Assembly (NCBI GenBank): GCA_025267735.1
Contig: CM046304.1
Span: 5,580,001-5,644,000 of the forward strand
Length of the DNA stretch: 64,000 nt
Direction of reading: 5' to 3'
From: Mactra quadrangularis
Lineage: Eukaryota > Mollusca > Bivalvia > Venerida > Mactridae
Shown here in pieces: positions 23,061 to 34,129 of this stretch. The translations under genes were made by a program, and so were the position numbers. The notes under the pieces were generated by a model. That model did no database searches, was not told where the DNA came from, and worked only from the letters and a program-made list of their open reading frames with translations. The stretch's first letter is position 1. The number at the start of each line of letters is the position of its first letter.

Positions 23061-23741
23061 CTTAAATGACGACAGAACAAAGAAAATCGCCTTACAGACC
23101 TCAACAGGTGCTGTAGCTGGGTTCATCCAACGCTACACCCAAGCAAATAGAGGGTGCACTTGGATCGAATTAAAAAGACAACTAGCCTTAAAATTTTCGG
23201 ACGTCTCTAACGCAAATTGTGCAATGCACAGCTAAGAAAGTTAAGACAATTTGCCAACGAAAATATTCAGCTTCATGCTGAAAGGTTGATGTCATTGGCT
23301 GAGATAGCCTTTGAAGGGGCTTTAGGTCCCGTTATAGAGAGACAGTTGATAGATATTTTCGTAGACGGACTGCGAAACGAATCATTGAAATTTACTATTT
23401 AAAGAAAAAACCCTGACACTTTGCAGACAGCAATTAACATTGCTACTGATGAATTCAATTTAAGGCAACGCGTAACTGGCTTTACCCACAATGAAAGAAT
23501 GCAGACATTTCAAGGGTCGTTGACTTCCAATGAGCCAATGGAAGTGGACCATTCGAGCAAATTAAGGTGTTATAAATGTAAGATGTTAGGACACACGTCA
23601 AATAAGTGCAAAAGTGTGTCGGAAATAAAAGCGGTCCAATGCTGGAACTGTGGCAAGAATGGCCACATTAGTAAATATTGCAGATCAAAACCAGAAATCA
23701 AACCAGGTTTTGGTCATGGTAGGCCTGTGAATTTAAACTAA
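23061..23741 (+). pseudogene. Gag, copy B: partial and broken
   Basis: The frame begins in mid-capsid (TKKIALQTSTGAVAGFIQRY), equivalent to about residue 100 of gag A. It suffers a frameshift near 23220 and an in-frame TAA at 23400-23402, and ends after two CCHC knuckles (CYKCKMLGHTSNKC, CWNCGKNGHISKYC). It is clearly homologous to gag A but strongly diverged, so it derives from a related family and is not a simple tandem duplication. Confidence 0.85.
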
Positions 23742-23929
23742 AAGGTTCGTTTTGTAACGGAACCGACGGAAAGAACAAAATTAAATCAAATTTTCATACT
23801 AGTAGATTACAAAGGAGTAAAATTAATATGAATAAATCAAAATTCAAACATACTGAAAATAAATTTCAACTTAATGGTTATAAAAACAGACGTGATCATA
23901 ATAATTATAAACATGATTGTTAAACCTAA

Positions 23930-25013
23930 AATTAATAAATATAAAATAAATATTTCTGGTAATCCAAATTCTTGTCTTATTAAAATTGGTAAAAAAAATA
24001 TAGAACACTGGTAGATACAGATGCAGAAGTATCTTTAATGCATCGGAGGGTGTATGATACTTTGAAAAATAAACCTAGGTTACAGCATAGGAAGGTTTGT
24101 CTTCAAACTGCTGGTGGAAATCCATTAAAAGTAGATGGATGAATAAACGTGTCGTTCAAAATCGGTGGTACCGAAACGACCCAGTTGTTCTACATTGTAA
24201 AGAACTTGAATAGAAATTTAATATTAGGAACGGATTGGTTGAAAAAACAAGGGTTTAAGGATTTATTTTGATTTATATTGTTTGAGAATAGGTGAGAAAA
24301 CTTATGTTAATTTAGAAGAGGACATTCACATATCTTCAATAGTGAGAACTAAATATGATTTGGTATTAAAACCACTAACAGCTAGTTTATGTTATGGAAA
24401 ATAAAATTTAATCCAGACAATAAAACTGATCAAGATTATGAAATTTCGTTTATTGAAAAAAGTTTTATGTATAATGAACCTGGATTAACAATAATAAATT
24501 CAGTTGGTAAATTACAAAAAAATACCCTGTATAATTTCAAATAATACAAATAAGACAATTAGAATTAAAAGACATGCTGTAGTTGGAAAAATAACATTGA
24601 TTAATGAACCTATGAAAAATATCAATTCTGTCATAACTGATACGAAACAGGAATCAAAATTATACTTGGCTGATTTAATAGTACCAGATCAATATAAAAA
24701 AGAAATTGAGTCTATTGTAATTAAAAATCAAGATTTATTTGCAAATAAAGACTCCGATTTAGGTCACACTGATACAGTGAAAATGCACATCGACACAAAT
24801 GGACATGATCCAATTAAGCTTAGGCCATATAGGACACCCATGCATAATCGAAAAATAATTGATGATGCTGTAGATGAAATGCTTGATGCAAAAATCATAA
24901 GTAGATCAAGGTCACCATGGAGCTTTCCTGTTGTTATTGTGAGAAAGAATGATGGTAGTAAAAGATTTTGTGTTGACTTTAGAAAATTGAATAAAATTAC
25001 TAAGAACAAGTAA
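23930..25013 (+). pseudogene. Protease and RT start, copy B
   Basis: The protease motif is TLVDTDAEVSLMH, so the catalytic D-S/T-G triad has become DTD and the enzyme would be dead. Stops interrupt the protease region. From 24504 a 169-codon frame covers the linker and RT entry (VPDQYKKEIESIVIKNQDLF, HTDTVKMHIDTNG, SRSPWSFPVVIV, RFCVDFRKLNKITKN). It ends at the pearl-like insertion at about 25010. Confidence 0.85.
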
Positions 25014-25277
25014 ATCTGTGAGCTAATGCTCACTAGTGATACCCCCGCCAAAATCTAAAAATATGCGACAAACAGGAAGTAGATGAGCAAGGAGAATGAA
25101 ATCGCTTTACACCATATGGGACTATGGGATGAAGCAATATGCGAAGTATTAGGCTGCTGCATGATATAGTTGCTGAGAAAACAGCGACGGAAATTTTGTA
25201 ACGGACGGACGGACGGATGGACGCACGGACAAGGGTAAAACAGTATACCACCCTCTTCTTCGAAGCGGGGGTATAAA
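25010..25277. mobile_element. Pearl-like (Helentron-associated) element inserted in RT
   Basis: The element splits the RT frame between ..TKN and SHPLPLIDD. It begins near GAGCTAATGCTCAC and ACCCCCGCC, contains a (GGAC)n microsatellite at about 25202-25230, and ends with a palindrome-like CTTCTTCGAAGCGGGGG and TATAAAAA. This matches the right-end organisation of 53840-53965. It has no core repeats and no coding capacity. Confidence 0.7.
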
Positions 25278-26360
25278 AATTCTCACCCCTTACCTTTGAT
25301 AGATGATATATTAGCCCTTTTAGGAAAAGCGAAGTTTTTTAGTTCACTAGATCTTAATAGTGGTTATTGGCAAGTTCTAATGAATAAATCAGATTCCGAG
25401 AAAACAGCCTTTGTATGCCATAAAGGACTGTTTGAATTTAAAGTCATGTCCTTTGGTCTGGCAAATGCACCAGCAATCTTCCAAGAATCAATGTCAATTG
25501 TATTACAAGACTGCTATGACTTTGCAACAGCCTATTTAGACGACATTCTCATATTTAGTAGTAGTTTAGATGAACATTTAAGACATATAGAAATGATCTT
25601 TGATAGATTAAGACAACATAGTTTAAAGTTATAATTAAAGAAATGTAGTTTCTTACTAACTGAGACTAATTACTTAGGTTTTATTGTAGAAGAAAATGGC
25701 GTAAAACCTGATCCAAAGAAAGTTCAGTGCATAAGATCTTTGCCTGCACCAACTACGGTACGCTCTGTACGTTCTTTTATAGGCATGTGTAGCTATTATC
25801 GTAGGTTTGTTCCCAATTTCTCACAAATAGCGGAGCCTATTATAGGAAGAATTTCCGTTTTAAATGGACCGATGAACATCAAAGAGCATTTGAATTTATC
25901 AAAGAAAGTCTGAGTGTTGTTCCCTTATTGGCGTACCCAGATCCAAATAAACCTTATACATTATACACTGATGCAAGTGACACGTGTATTGGTGCTTGCT
26001 TAACCCAAGAAGCAGATTCCAATGAACCCATACTACCTCATGTTATAAATGAAAAGCCAATTTATTATTTGTCACATAAATTGAGCAGATCCCAATGTAA
26101 ACGGTCGACTGTAGAAAAAGAAGCATATGCCATTCACTATGCTTTACATAAACTTGATTATTTTTTACACAATGCTGAATTTGTGATAAAAACGGATCAC
26201 AAACCATTTAAATATCTATAATAATCACCAATGCAAAATAAGAAGATTCAACTTTGGTCACTAGGTATGTCTGGTTATAATTGTAGAATAGAGTATATCG
26301 CCGGAACTACAAATACTTGCGCAGATTTATTATCACGCATTCCCAGTTTGGATAATAATG
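25278..26360 (+). pseudogene. Reverse transcriptase and RNase H
   Basis: RT motifs are clear: DLNSGYWQV, KTAFVCHKGLFEFKVMSFGL, NAPAIFQ and the catalytic AYLDDILIFS (about 25530). Then come LGFIVEENGVKPDPKKV and a connection domain with FIGMCSYYRRFVPNFS. The RNase H domain has YTDASDTCIGACL, STVEKEAYAIHYAL and KTDHKPFKYL. Damage includes a TAA at 25632-25634, a frameshift near 25848 and two consecutive stops at 26219-26224. The frame ends with the usual IEYIAGTTNTCADLLSR motif. Confidence 0.92.
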
Positions 26361-26640
26361 ATAATACAAGCGTATAAGAAGATAATGCTTGTTTAGATAT
26401 TAGTGATAACTTCTTTGAAGTAAACATGATAGATTCCACGAACTTTGACCCAAAGGAATTTGCTAGTTGTAATGTAGATGTAGAAGATTCATTAAAGAAA
26501 CCTGAAAATGTTTTACCAGGTTTCAACATTGTCGAGGAACAGAGTAAAGATAATGTGATTACTCAGTTAACCGCATTATTCATATGTTTATTATGTTGTG
26601 TGAAAGTGTTAGTATGATACTTAAAAGTGTGAATATGTGT
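26361..26640 (+). pseudogene. Pol C-terminal remnant; integrase missing
   Basis: The frame continues as far as NIVEEQSKDNVITQL, which resembles the short linker that precedes the integrase zinc domain in gypsy-type pol. It then runs into a hydrophobic stretch (ALFICLLCCVKVL) and stops. No HHCC, D-D-E or GPF/Y motifs occur before env, so about 1 kb of integrase has been lost. Confidence 0.75.
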
Positions 26641-26650
26641 GTATTTTCAG

Positions 26651-28485
26651 AGAAATACGAAGATGTTATTCAGAAGCATCTTGTTTATTGTTTGCATTAG
26701 CCATACTTATTCAATTATAGTGAGAGAGAATATTGATTTCGATAAAGTTAATGACATTTCAATTAGTGATTCTAAATGGTTGATTACTTTTATGCACAAT
26801 TTAAAACCATATGATTTGTTCTTGAACAAAGTTGAGGATGATTTACGTAGTACAGACAAAATATTGTACACTATTTCTGATCATTATCGTAAAAATGATA
26901 ACATATGGTTTGTTTATACTTTAGATAGCCTAAATAAAGAAGTTCATATGATAAACGATACACTAAATAGTATTAGAATGAGTTTCGATGAATACACAGT
27001 TACAAACAATAAATCAAAACGAGATAAACGATCATTACTACCAATAATAGGTAAATTATCATCACTATTGTTTGGAACAGTTTCCGAAACTGATTTAGAG
27101 AACATAGATAAAAATGTTGAAAAATTAGCAGAAAATCAAGATAATATTATACATGACTTAAAAGAAAGTATAACTTGACTAAACTTATCAAGAATACAAA
27201 TTTCCGAAAATAGAAGAACTATTATGGATTTAATAATTTCCGTCCAAAAGCTTGATACAAAAATAAGTGAAATTAAAGAAACACTTATGAAAGAAATAAC
27301 TGATTTGGAACAATTTTTGAGTACATTCTTACAATCTAAATTAATCTTAGAACAAATAAAACAATAGATAATATATTGATAATATTACCAATTTCTTTGA
27401 TTGATGTTCGGGAAAGTTATGAATTATATAAGATAATAAATTTACCATTACCATAAAGAAACGTATCTTTAATAGATACAAAGAAATTAAATATGGTTGC
27501 TCAATATCAACTTGATAGTGAGGCGTTCATCATCGATTAAATGAGAACAAAATATTCTTTGATTTCAATGAAAGAATTTATAAAATGTAATGATGTAAGA
27601 TTGAGATACTGTAATATAAAAAGGGTTATATACCCAGTGAATTTGAGTAAATCAGGTGTGGTCTCGTTGTTCTTGTCACATTTCGAAAGCATTGCATCGT
27701 TTAGTAGTAGTAATGTTATTCTAGACACAAAATTACCGTATGCGAAATATCTGCATTCTGAAACATGGGTTATTGGCACTAAAACCCCTTGAAGTTTACA
27801 ATTGTATGCAAAAACAATGTTACTTCCGCTGTGATTTATCCGCCCATGGATGTTATTACGTTAGGGATAGGTTGTAAAGCATCAAATGAGTACTTACAAT
27901 TAAATTAATTTCACATGACGAAACGAAAATGACATATGACGGACGTAACACATATGATACTTATATGTCGACTTACGAAATATCCAAAATAAGGTTGTGG
28001 CGTAACTTTACAGAAAGTTTCCCAAACATGACAAAATTGACATTACCTGAATCTTTGAGTCATTTAAAGGAAATTCCGATGTCTTCATTTATTTCACACG
28101 TTAAGAAGTGCTTTTGAACATATATTCAATATGAAAAGAGCGCTATACAAATACGGTATATATAAAAAAGAACAATAAAAAAATCAAAGTTGATGAATTG
28201 TCAACTTGGTCATTTTTAAATTATTCAACACTTATAGTCTGTTGTCTTTTGATTTTGGGTATGAGTAGTTTTTATTGCATTAGGAATAAAAATATGAAAT
28301 TAAGACTTGAGAAGTTGGCTAAATGTTGCAATGATAGGATTACTGATGACAAGAATACTCCAACTCCAAGTACAAGTATGTATACAGACGATGTCCAAAA
28401 GGTTATAATGACAGACGAAATGCAAATGCAAAGAAAGAAAGGCAAAGACCAACGAATTGAGACGATATTCAAAAATTTTAATTAG
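26651..28485 (+). pseudogene. Env-like fusion glycoprotein, broken
   Basis: A 3' splice site (gtattttcag, ending 26650) precedes the frame. The first ORF, to 27178, has a hydrophobic signal peptide, a furin-type RDKR, and a fusion-peptide-like hydrophobic region with GKLSSLLFG, as in baculovirus F / errantivirus env proteins. Coiled-coil-like sequence follows. Stops at 27176-27178 and near 27367, and several frame breaks, separate further pieces: 27541-27792, 27929-28117, and 28198-28485 with a membrane anchor (STLIVCCLLILGMSSF) and cytoplasmic tail. It cannot give a complete product as it stands. Confidence 0.75.
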
Positions 28486-28669
28486 GTTTAAAAAGTCCTG
28501 TGAGATGTGTTCTCAAAACTATCTCGATACAGGTGAAGATAATTTGGTTAATAATGTTTTTTTTAATTATATATAAATATATAAGTCCTCGAGCTAACGC
28601 TTAAAGTGATCTCTAGGTGAAGATACATATTTAAAAGTCCTATGAGACTATTCTTAAAATAATCTCAAG

Positions 28670-29089
28670 GTGAAAATAATTATAAAACATTCTATCAAAT
28701 TGCAGATGCAGATTGAAATGAGTTTCGAAACATTTCTAAAATTAGGAATGAGTGAAGAAGAAAATGACATCCATACGGATGACGAAATATTAGAAGAAAA
28801 TGATAATAAATATATTTACAAAAATGAAGGCAACAAATTGGTTACTTCCTTACAAGAAAATGAAATAGACGAAACGATTTATGTTTACGAGACGGAGAAT
28901 GATCTATTGGTTGCTACCTTAGAACAAAATTATTACAATGACGAATTTTACCTTACTGATTTAACTGACAATAAGCAAAATAATGATAACCATAATGATG
29001 ATATCCATAATGATGATAACCATGATGACGTTAAACCAATACAACAGTACTACAGAGAACACCGATTACCGAAGTGGGACATTCAATAA
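28670..29089 (+). CDS. Acidic accessory ORF of the retroelement
   Basis: 139 codons, very rich in D, E and N, with HNDD-type repeats (about residues 108-121). It lies between env and the 3' LTR. No family is recognised. The frame is open but the composition is low-complexity, so it may be an accessory gene of this element lineage or a chance frame. A start at the internal Met (MSFETFLKLG) is equally possible. Confidence 0.4.
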   Translation: MKIIIKHSIKLQMQIEMSFETFLKLGMSEEENDIHTDDEILEENDNKYIYKNEGNKLVTSLQENEIDETIYVYETENDLLVATLEQNYYNDEFYLTDLTDNKQNNDNHNDDIHNDDNHDDVKPIQQYYREHRLPKWDIQ

Positions 29090-29202
29090 AACATATAAGT
29101 TTTAGTGTACATGTTTGATTTGGATATTGTTTTTGTTTGGGTGCATGCTATTAAAAAGTGTGCATGTTTCATGTTTATTTTTATTTTTTTATAATGACAA
29201 TA

Positions 29203-29454
29203 GGGTTATAACCCATAATATTAAAGTTTTATGTTTTTGTTGTTAGGGTTGTTACCCAAAGAGCAGTTTAAACTTTATATTAACAATAAGGGTTGTTACC
29301 CGTAGGACGATATAAATAGGGTTGTTACCCAAAAGACAGTAAACACTTATTTTAATTGTGAGATAAATTATCAGGGTTGATACCCATAGAACAATATAAA
29401 AGGGTTGTTACCTAAATGACAATTTATTTTAATGACATTTGAGGTTGTTATCTC
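29203..29454 (+). repeat. Array of GGGTTGTTACCC palindromes
   Basis: Copies lie at 29203-29214 (GGGTTATAACCC), 29246-29257, 29290-29301, 29319-29330, 29374-29385 (GGGTTGATACCC) and 29402-29413 (..ACCT), with a weaker one at 29441-29454. The spacing is about 28-55 bp. The 12-mer can form a small hairpin or bind a dimeric protein. The array sits just before the polypurine tract. Confidence 0.85.
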
Positions 29455-29584
29455 GTAGGTATTAAGATGTTTGATATTGTATTACGTTTTTGTTTTGATT
29501 TTGTTTTTAATGAGGACACTATGTTAATAAATTTGATAAAATTTAAATAAGACTAAAGTTAAAATTTAATGTTTAATTTTCTTA

Positions 29585-29597
29585 AATGGGGGAAGTG
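29585..29597 (+). other. Polypurine tract
   Basis: AAATGGGGGAAGTG lies immediately before the 3' LTR start, the usual place for plus-strand priming. Confidence 0.7.
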
Positions 29598-30333
29598 TGT
29601 AAGATAGTCGCCTCATACATGTACTTTGATTTATAATTTCGATTTAAATAATTATAATCAAATTCATTAAACAAGGAAATGTTGGAATGTTGAGACAAGT
29701 ATAAGTTTCAAAATTGACTGAATTAAAACGTACATACATGATTATTTACATTTGGCACTGAAACAAATCAATAACCTCTTGATCTCACAGATGTTGGTGA
29801 GAGGTTTGTTAAATAATAATTTAAATGTCGTTGTTGCTTTGACAAGTGTTGGCAAACGTGGCAGCGATATTTTTAAGTATTGACATTTGGTGTTAACAGA
29901 TATACTTAATATTGGCATGGTAAAGTACCACTTTGACAGGTGTTTCGTTCGAACTCTCCAAAAGCATGTTTTGTCAAAGTTATACTGATTGGTTAGAATG
30001 AGATGTTAAAATTAATCTCATTAGTCTATCTAGGCAACGCCTACTTGTCGCATCATTTCAACATTGTCCATAAAACCAAAGAACACCATTCGTAAGTGGG
30101 TGTTGTTGTGTTGTTGTGCTTGAAGAAGCACTTAAGTACGCTTGATAGTTGTAAAAATTAAATAATGAATTTATTTTAATTTAAATTGTAAAACTTTGGA
30201 AAGTTTTAACTTGACGAAATTAAATACATGTACCACTATACGATCATAAATACTGAGTTGTTATAATAATTTAATTATAACGTCTTGTGTTACAATTTTT
30301 GAATAAACACAAACTTACAGGGGTTATGTTACA
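29598..30333 (+). repeat. 3' LTR
   Basis: 736 bp, beginning TGTAAGATAGTCGCCTC and ending GGGTTATGTTACA, followed by ATAT. It matches the 5' LTR and keeps the empty site of the pogo-like MITE. Confidence 0.92.
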
Positions 30334-30449
30334 ATATTTTGTTAATGTTTCCAAAGAAGTTGGAATTTAAAAAGAATGTCATTATGGTGGATACACAAAG
30401 TTGATTTTAAAACTTAATTTAAAAACCAAGAGGAGAGGAGGAAAAAGAT

Positions 30450-30900
30450 GCATGAACAATATGATAGTAACAATATCAATAATACATATTACAGGATCAA
30501 CTTTTGTCAGATGTGACTGGTATAAAAGACTTCAGGAAAATGTCAGTTAAGCTTTTTCGACGTTTATACACAAAGACAGAACTGGAGGGAAGATCACAAT
30601 GAAACATACCACTAGGATAAATCTTAAAAACATCAATGCTATGACATAGTTCAAATGCACAGTATGCTTATTAGATGTAGCATTTATGAAAAAACGAAAC
30701 GAATATAGCCAGACTTTAGTAAAAAGATAAGCCTTCTCGACGTTTATGCACTAAGAAAGAAATAGAGGGAAGATCTCTCTAAGTCTAACAAAATCCTGTA
30801 CAGCAAACCCAAACTTGATTATCAATCAAATCTGTACATAAAAATGGCATTGATCAATCAATCTTGTTATTTTATGAAGCGGCAACTAGAAATTAGATAA
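30450..30900. repeat. Dispersed repeat shared with 41490-41720
   Basis: The block CAGGATCAACTTTTGTCAG...GACTGGTATAAAAGACTTC is shared almost word for word with 41520-41575, with weaker similarity continuing on both sides. It is an unclassified low-copy repeat or duplicated segment. Confidence 0.6.
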
Positions 30901-30936
30901 AAAAACATGGTTTACAATTCTTTTATTTGGTAAATA

Positions 30937-32100
30937 CAGTTAATCTTGCGTAAGCGACTACGTCTCCTAAGCGGCCATTTGCACTAAGCGACCAATATGA
31001 GTTCCCACGGACCATTTTAACTCTTTAAATCTTTGCCTTAAGCGACTTTTGTCCAACGCGACCAGCGACCGCTAATTTTGGCCGAAACTGACTGACTTTT
31101 TTGTGTTAAACGACCGGCTCATATAAATCGAATTTGGCGAAAATCAATAAAATCCAGTAATTAGAGATATACACCGGGGGTACGTCGTCACAATGTCTAT
31201 CACCTTAAGTCGTATGTCGGGCTCTAAAAATCAATAATTGACAGTCATAAATACTGTAAGATAAAGGGGTTAATGGGAACAATCAACAGAGAGACACTAA
31301 TACGATCCAATCATAATGTAATTACATAATACGCATTGAACAATTAGTCCCGTATCGTACTTACCGTACCGTGGAGAGTTATCGTTTTCAAAACATTTCA
31401 AGAGACTGCAAATTTGACTTTTTATCCAAGCGTCGAACGTGTGAAGTAATATTTATGAAAAAATACGTAGGCAGAAACAAATTAGATATTTAAACAAAGA
31501 AAGGTCAATATTGAGGACATTATAAACATGTTTTCTGAAAATAGCGTCACGTTCTACATTCAATTTCAAACGAGGCCAACATTTGAACGCTTTAAGTTTG
31601 CAGCGCTTGTTAGAACAAAGAATAAGCTGGTGTGTTGGACAATTATCACAATTAATTCTTATAAATTGTGTAAATTTCACAGTTTTAAATGTAACAGCCT
31701 TTACTCTGATGACCTAAATATTGGATGTTTTTAACGCGAAAATGTCCGGGAATTACGGATTTTAACATATACGAAAACAAACCGAATGTTCGGCAATCGT
31801 TATTTAAACCAAAGTTTCACTTAATTGTAATAAATTATAGCAATTCAAAGCTTAATTCAGGATGTTTAAAAAAGAGAAAAATCGATTGGCCCATTATTTG
31901 TATGCATTTGACGAAATTTAGAGAAAAGCCCATCAGTTAAAATCGTCCCGTTGACAGATTAATGTTCTACGAAAATGACGAATTTTAGAATGTCAGGACG
32001 GCTTCAATGTCGGGAATCAAAATTTGTCTTAAGAGACCATTGTCTTAAACGACCACATTTTGTTTCTCCCTTTGATGGTCGCTTAACACAAGATCCACTG
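30937..32100. mobile_element. Pogo-like MITE
   Basis: The ends CAGTTAATCTTGCGTAAGCG and, on the other strand, CAGTGGATCTTGTGTTAAGC are flanked by TA (30935-30936 and 32101-32102). The 1164-bp interior has only short chance frames. The ends resemble but differ from those of the MITE at 18609-19849, so it is a separate family. Confidence 0.75.
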
Positions 32101-33078
32101 TACTAAGTTTCTTCATCTTTGCTAACAATTTTAAAAAATCCGTTAGTCATACACTTAATAGATTTTCATAGATCAGATTTTTTCAATATGTCATCATAAA
32201 TCATATGAATGATAAATGATATGAACAGTGTGTTGAAACTGTAAAGAACAGGTGTTTTGCCAGTGGATTATTTTGTAATTTGCTCTAACATATTTCAACT
32301 TTAAACTAGGAATAGTTATCTAACAAATTTTACCCAGCTGACAACTGTCTTTGTCTCATAAACTGATGCACAGCCTGATTTTGGCATTCTGCTGCTTACT
32401 CTTAGTTTCAAAAAGTATTCTTCTACGCTATTGCAAAAGCAATATTAAATTCATTTAATATAGTTTAGTTATTTATACTTTAGTAAAATTTCAATTTAAA
32501 TAAGATAGTGAGTTCTATTTTTGAAAAGGACAGGCAATCTGGTAAATATCAATTTATTTGGAACTTTGTTTGTTGAAAATGTTGATTTTCTTATTGATAG
32601 CTCTACTTTTGAATTTCTTATCTAATGTGGAAGTAATTTTCCAAATTATTCTTGGATTCTTTAAATCTGTCTTTTTTGTTATTCAGAAAATAACCGTTGT
32701 ACGACTGCAGAGTCATATGCAGATTATGACTTAGTTTTAATATAAGGTATTTTTTACATTGTTTACTTTAGTCAAGACTTTGACATAATTTGGGTATTAA
32801 TGTTAATAATTGAATATAGTTTTGCCTGTCTTATCTCACTTATTTTTTGTCTTTTCTATCTTTCTGATTTTAATTTATGTTAAGTTCTTTTTTGTCTTTT
32901 TTTATCTTACTTGCTTTCTAACACTTTGGTTGTTGACCACGGTTATAAATGTCATAAGATGATGTTAGCATCTCTTAAAGTAAAGTACATTATTCATACG
33001 ATGACTTTGTTAAGTTTACCGAACCGTATTTTATATTTTTATAAAGCTAAGTAATACAGTGACAATTTGATTTAATCT
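32101..33078. other. AT-rich sequence, nothing recognised
   Basis: No reading frame, splice-linked exon or repeat boundary could be supported here. Confidence 0.5.
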
Positions 33079-33583
33079 GACGTTGCCGACTTCGTCAAAA
33101 GGTATCTTAGCGAGGTACCAGGAGGCTCATGGGCCGATATGAAGGCCAAGCTTTCCAATCGATTCGGGGAAGTTAGCGGCCCCATGCATAAAATGACCCT
33201 CCTACGAAAAAAAATCTGATGAATCTGTTCAAGTCTTTTGCGAGAGGTTAACTAAACTCGCAACCGAAGCGAATGAAGGACGTCCCGCAGGGCGTGCCAT
33301 CATAAATTCTCATGCCGTCGATTACATTATCGATGGTCTTCTAAGTGAGGCTCTCAGATACAAGATCAGAGAGAATCCCAACACAATCCAAGAGGCGCTA
33401 GAAATAGCGCTGAAAGAACAAAAATTCCGACAACGGTATCAACACCGAACGGGTCGCGAATACTTTCGCAGACCCAAGGCCCAGGTTGCTACTGAAGAAC
33501 TTGGACCGGAAGCAATGGACGTAAATGCGTCACGTCCGGCAAAGAACAATTGCCAATTGTGTGGTAAAAGTAACCATGGCGGT
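33079..33583 (+). pseudogene. Gag fragment of a third LTR-retrotransposon family
   Basis: This stretch is much more GC-rich than its surroundings. It encodes ADFVKRYLSEVPGGSWADMK and, after a frameshift near 33212, ESVQVFCERLTKLATEANEG, DYIIDGLLSEALRYKIRENP and CQLCGKSNHGG. It aligns in motif order with gag A and gag B but is broken, and is cut off in the middle of its first zinc knuckle at 33583. The different base composition indicates another family or a more recent arrival. Confidence 0.8.
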
Positions 33584-34019
33584 ATTGAAATTTTTATTTT
33601 TATATATGCAGCATAATTTATAGTTGAATATTAATGTTTCATAAGAAAGGTTGAAATAAGGTTATAATTAATAGAATCAACTTCTTGTTGAGATAGTATA
33701 ATCGGAGATTAATGTTTTTATTGTATCTTGCCTAAAATAAAACTCATATGTCAAGGATATTGTGATGTATTGTAACTTATCAAGGTTAATATATATGTAT
33801 ATAATGTACAGATTTATGTCCAATCATTGCTTGAAAAGCAATCAGGTTTGATTAAGAAGAAAGATAACAAATCTTCATATACATATAATTGCTAGCAAAT
33901 AGGTGTTATCCAGTTATTTAATGTCATTAGCTATTCGTGTAAACTGTAATTGAGCATATGATTAACATCATGATAATTATGCAGGAATGAGAATGGCCAA
34001 GAACAAAATCCTCTGAACA

Positions 34020-34125
34020 ATATGCCGGGGTGAAGGGGGCTGCTGAAGCACCCTTGCGGGTCCAGGGCAGCGCCCTTGTGGGGGGACACAGGGGGCGAAG
34101 CCCCCTGAAGCTCATGGGTTTTCAT
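34020..34125. repeat. GC-rich self-complementary repeat
   Basis: An abrupt GC-rich patch contains GGGGGCGAAGCCCCC and related self-complementary blocks (AGGGCAGCGCCCTT). It can form stable stems. The open frames on the minus strand are a by-product of composition. Confidence 0.55.
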
Positions 34126-34129
34126 AATT

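Larger units (their letters stand above)
18067..30333 (+). mobile_element. Ty3/gypsy-type LTR retrotransposon with env, chimeric and defective
   Basis: LTRs 18067-20031 (722 bp without its MITE) and 29598-30333 begin TG and end CA, and are flanked by ATAT (18063-18066 and 30334-30337). Order: 5' LTR, leader, gag A, protease and RT start A, gag B, protease and RT start B, RT and RNase H, env-like ORFs, acidic ORF, palindrome array, polypurine tract, 3' LTR. A 4-bp ATAT target and an env with furin site place it near the errantivirus-like elements. The LTRs differ by roughly 4-5 percent by eye, so the insertion is not recent. Integrase is missing and most frames are broken, so it cannot be autonomous. 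Confidence 0.9.

Noticed and set aside
33927..34125. Two overlapping minus-strand frames
   Set aside because: They follow from the short GC-rich palindromic repeat; no start context or homology.
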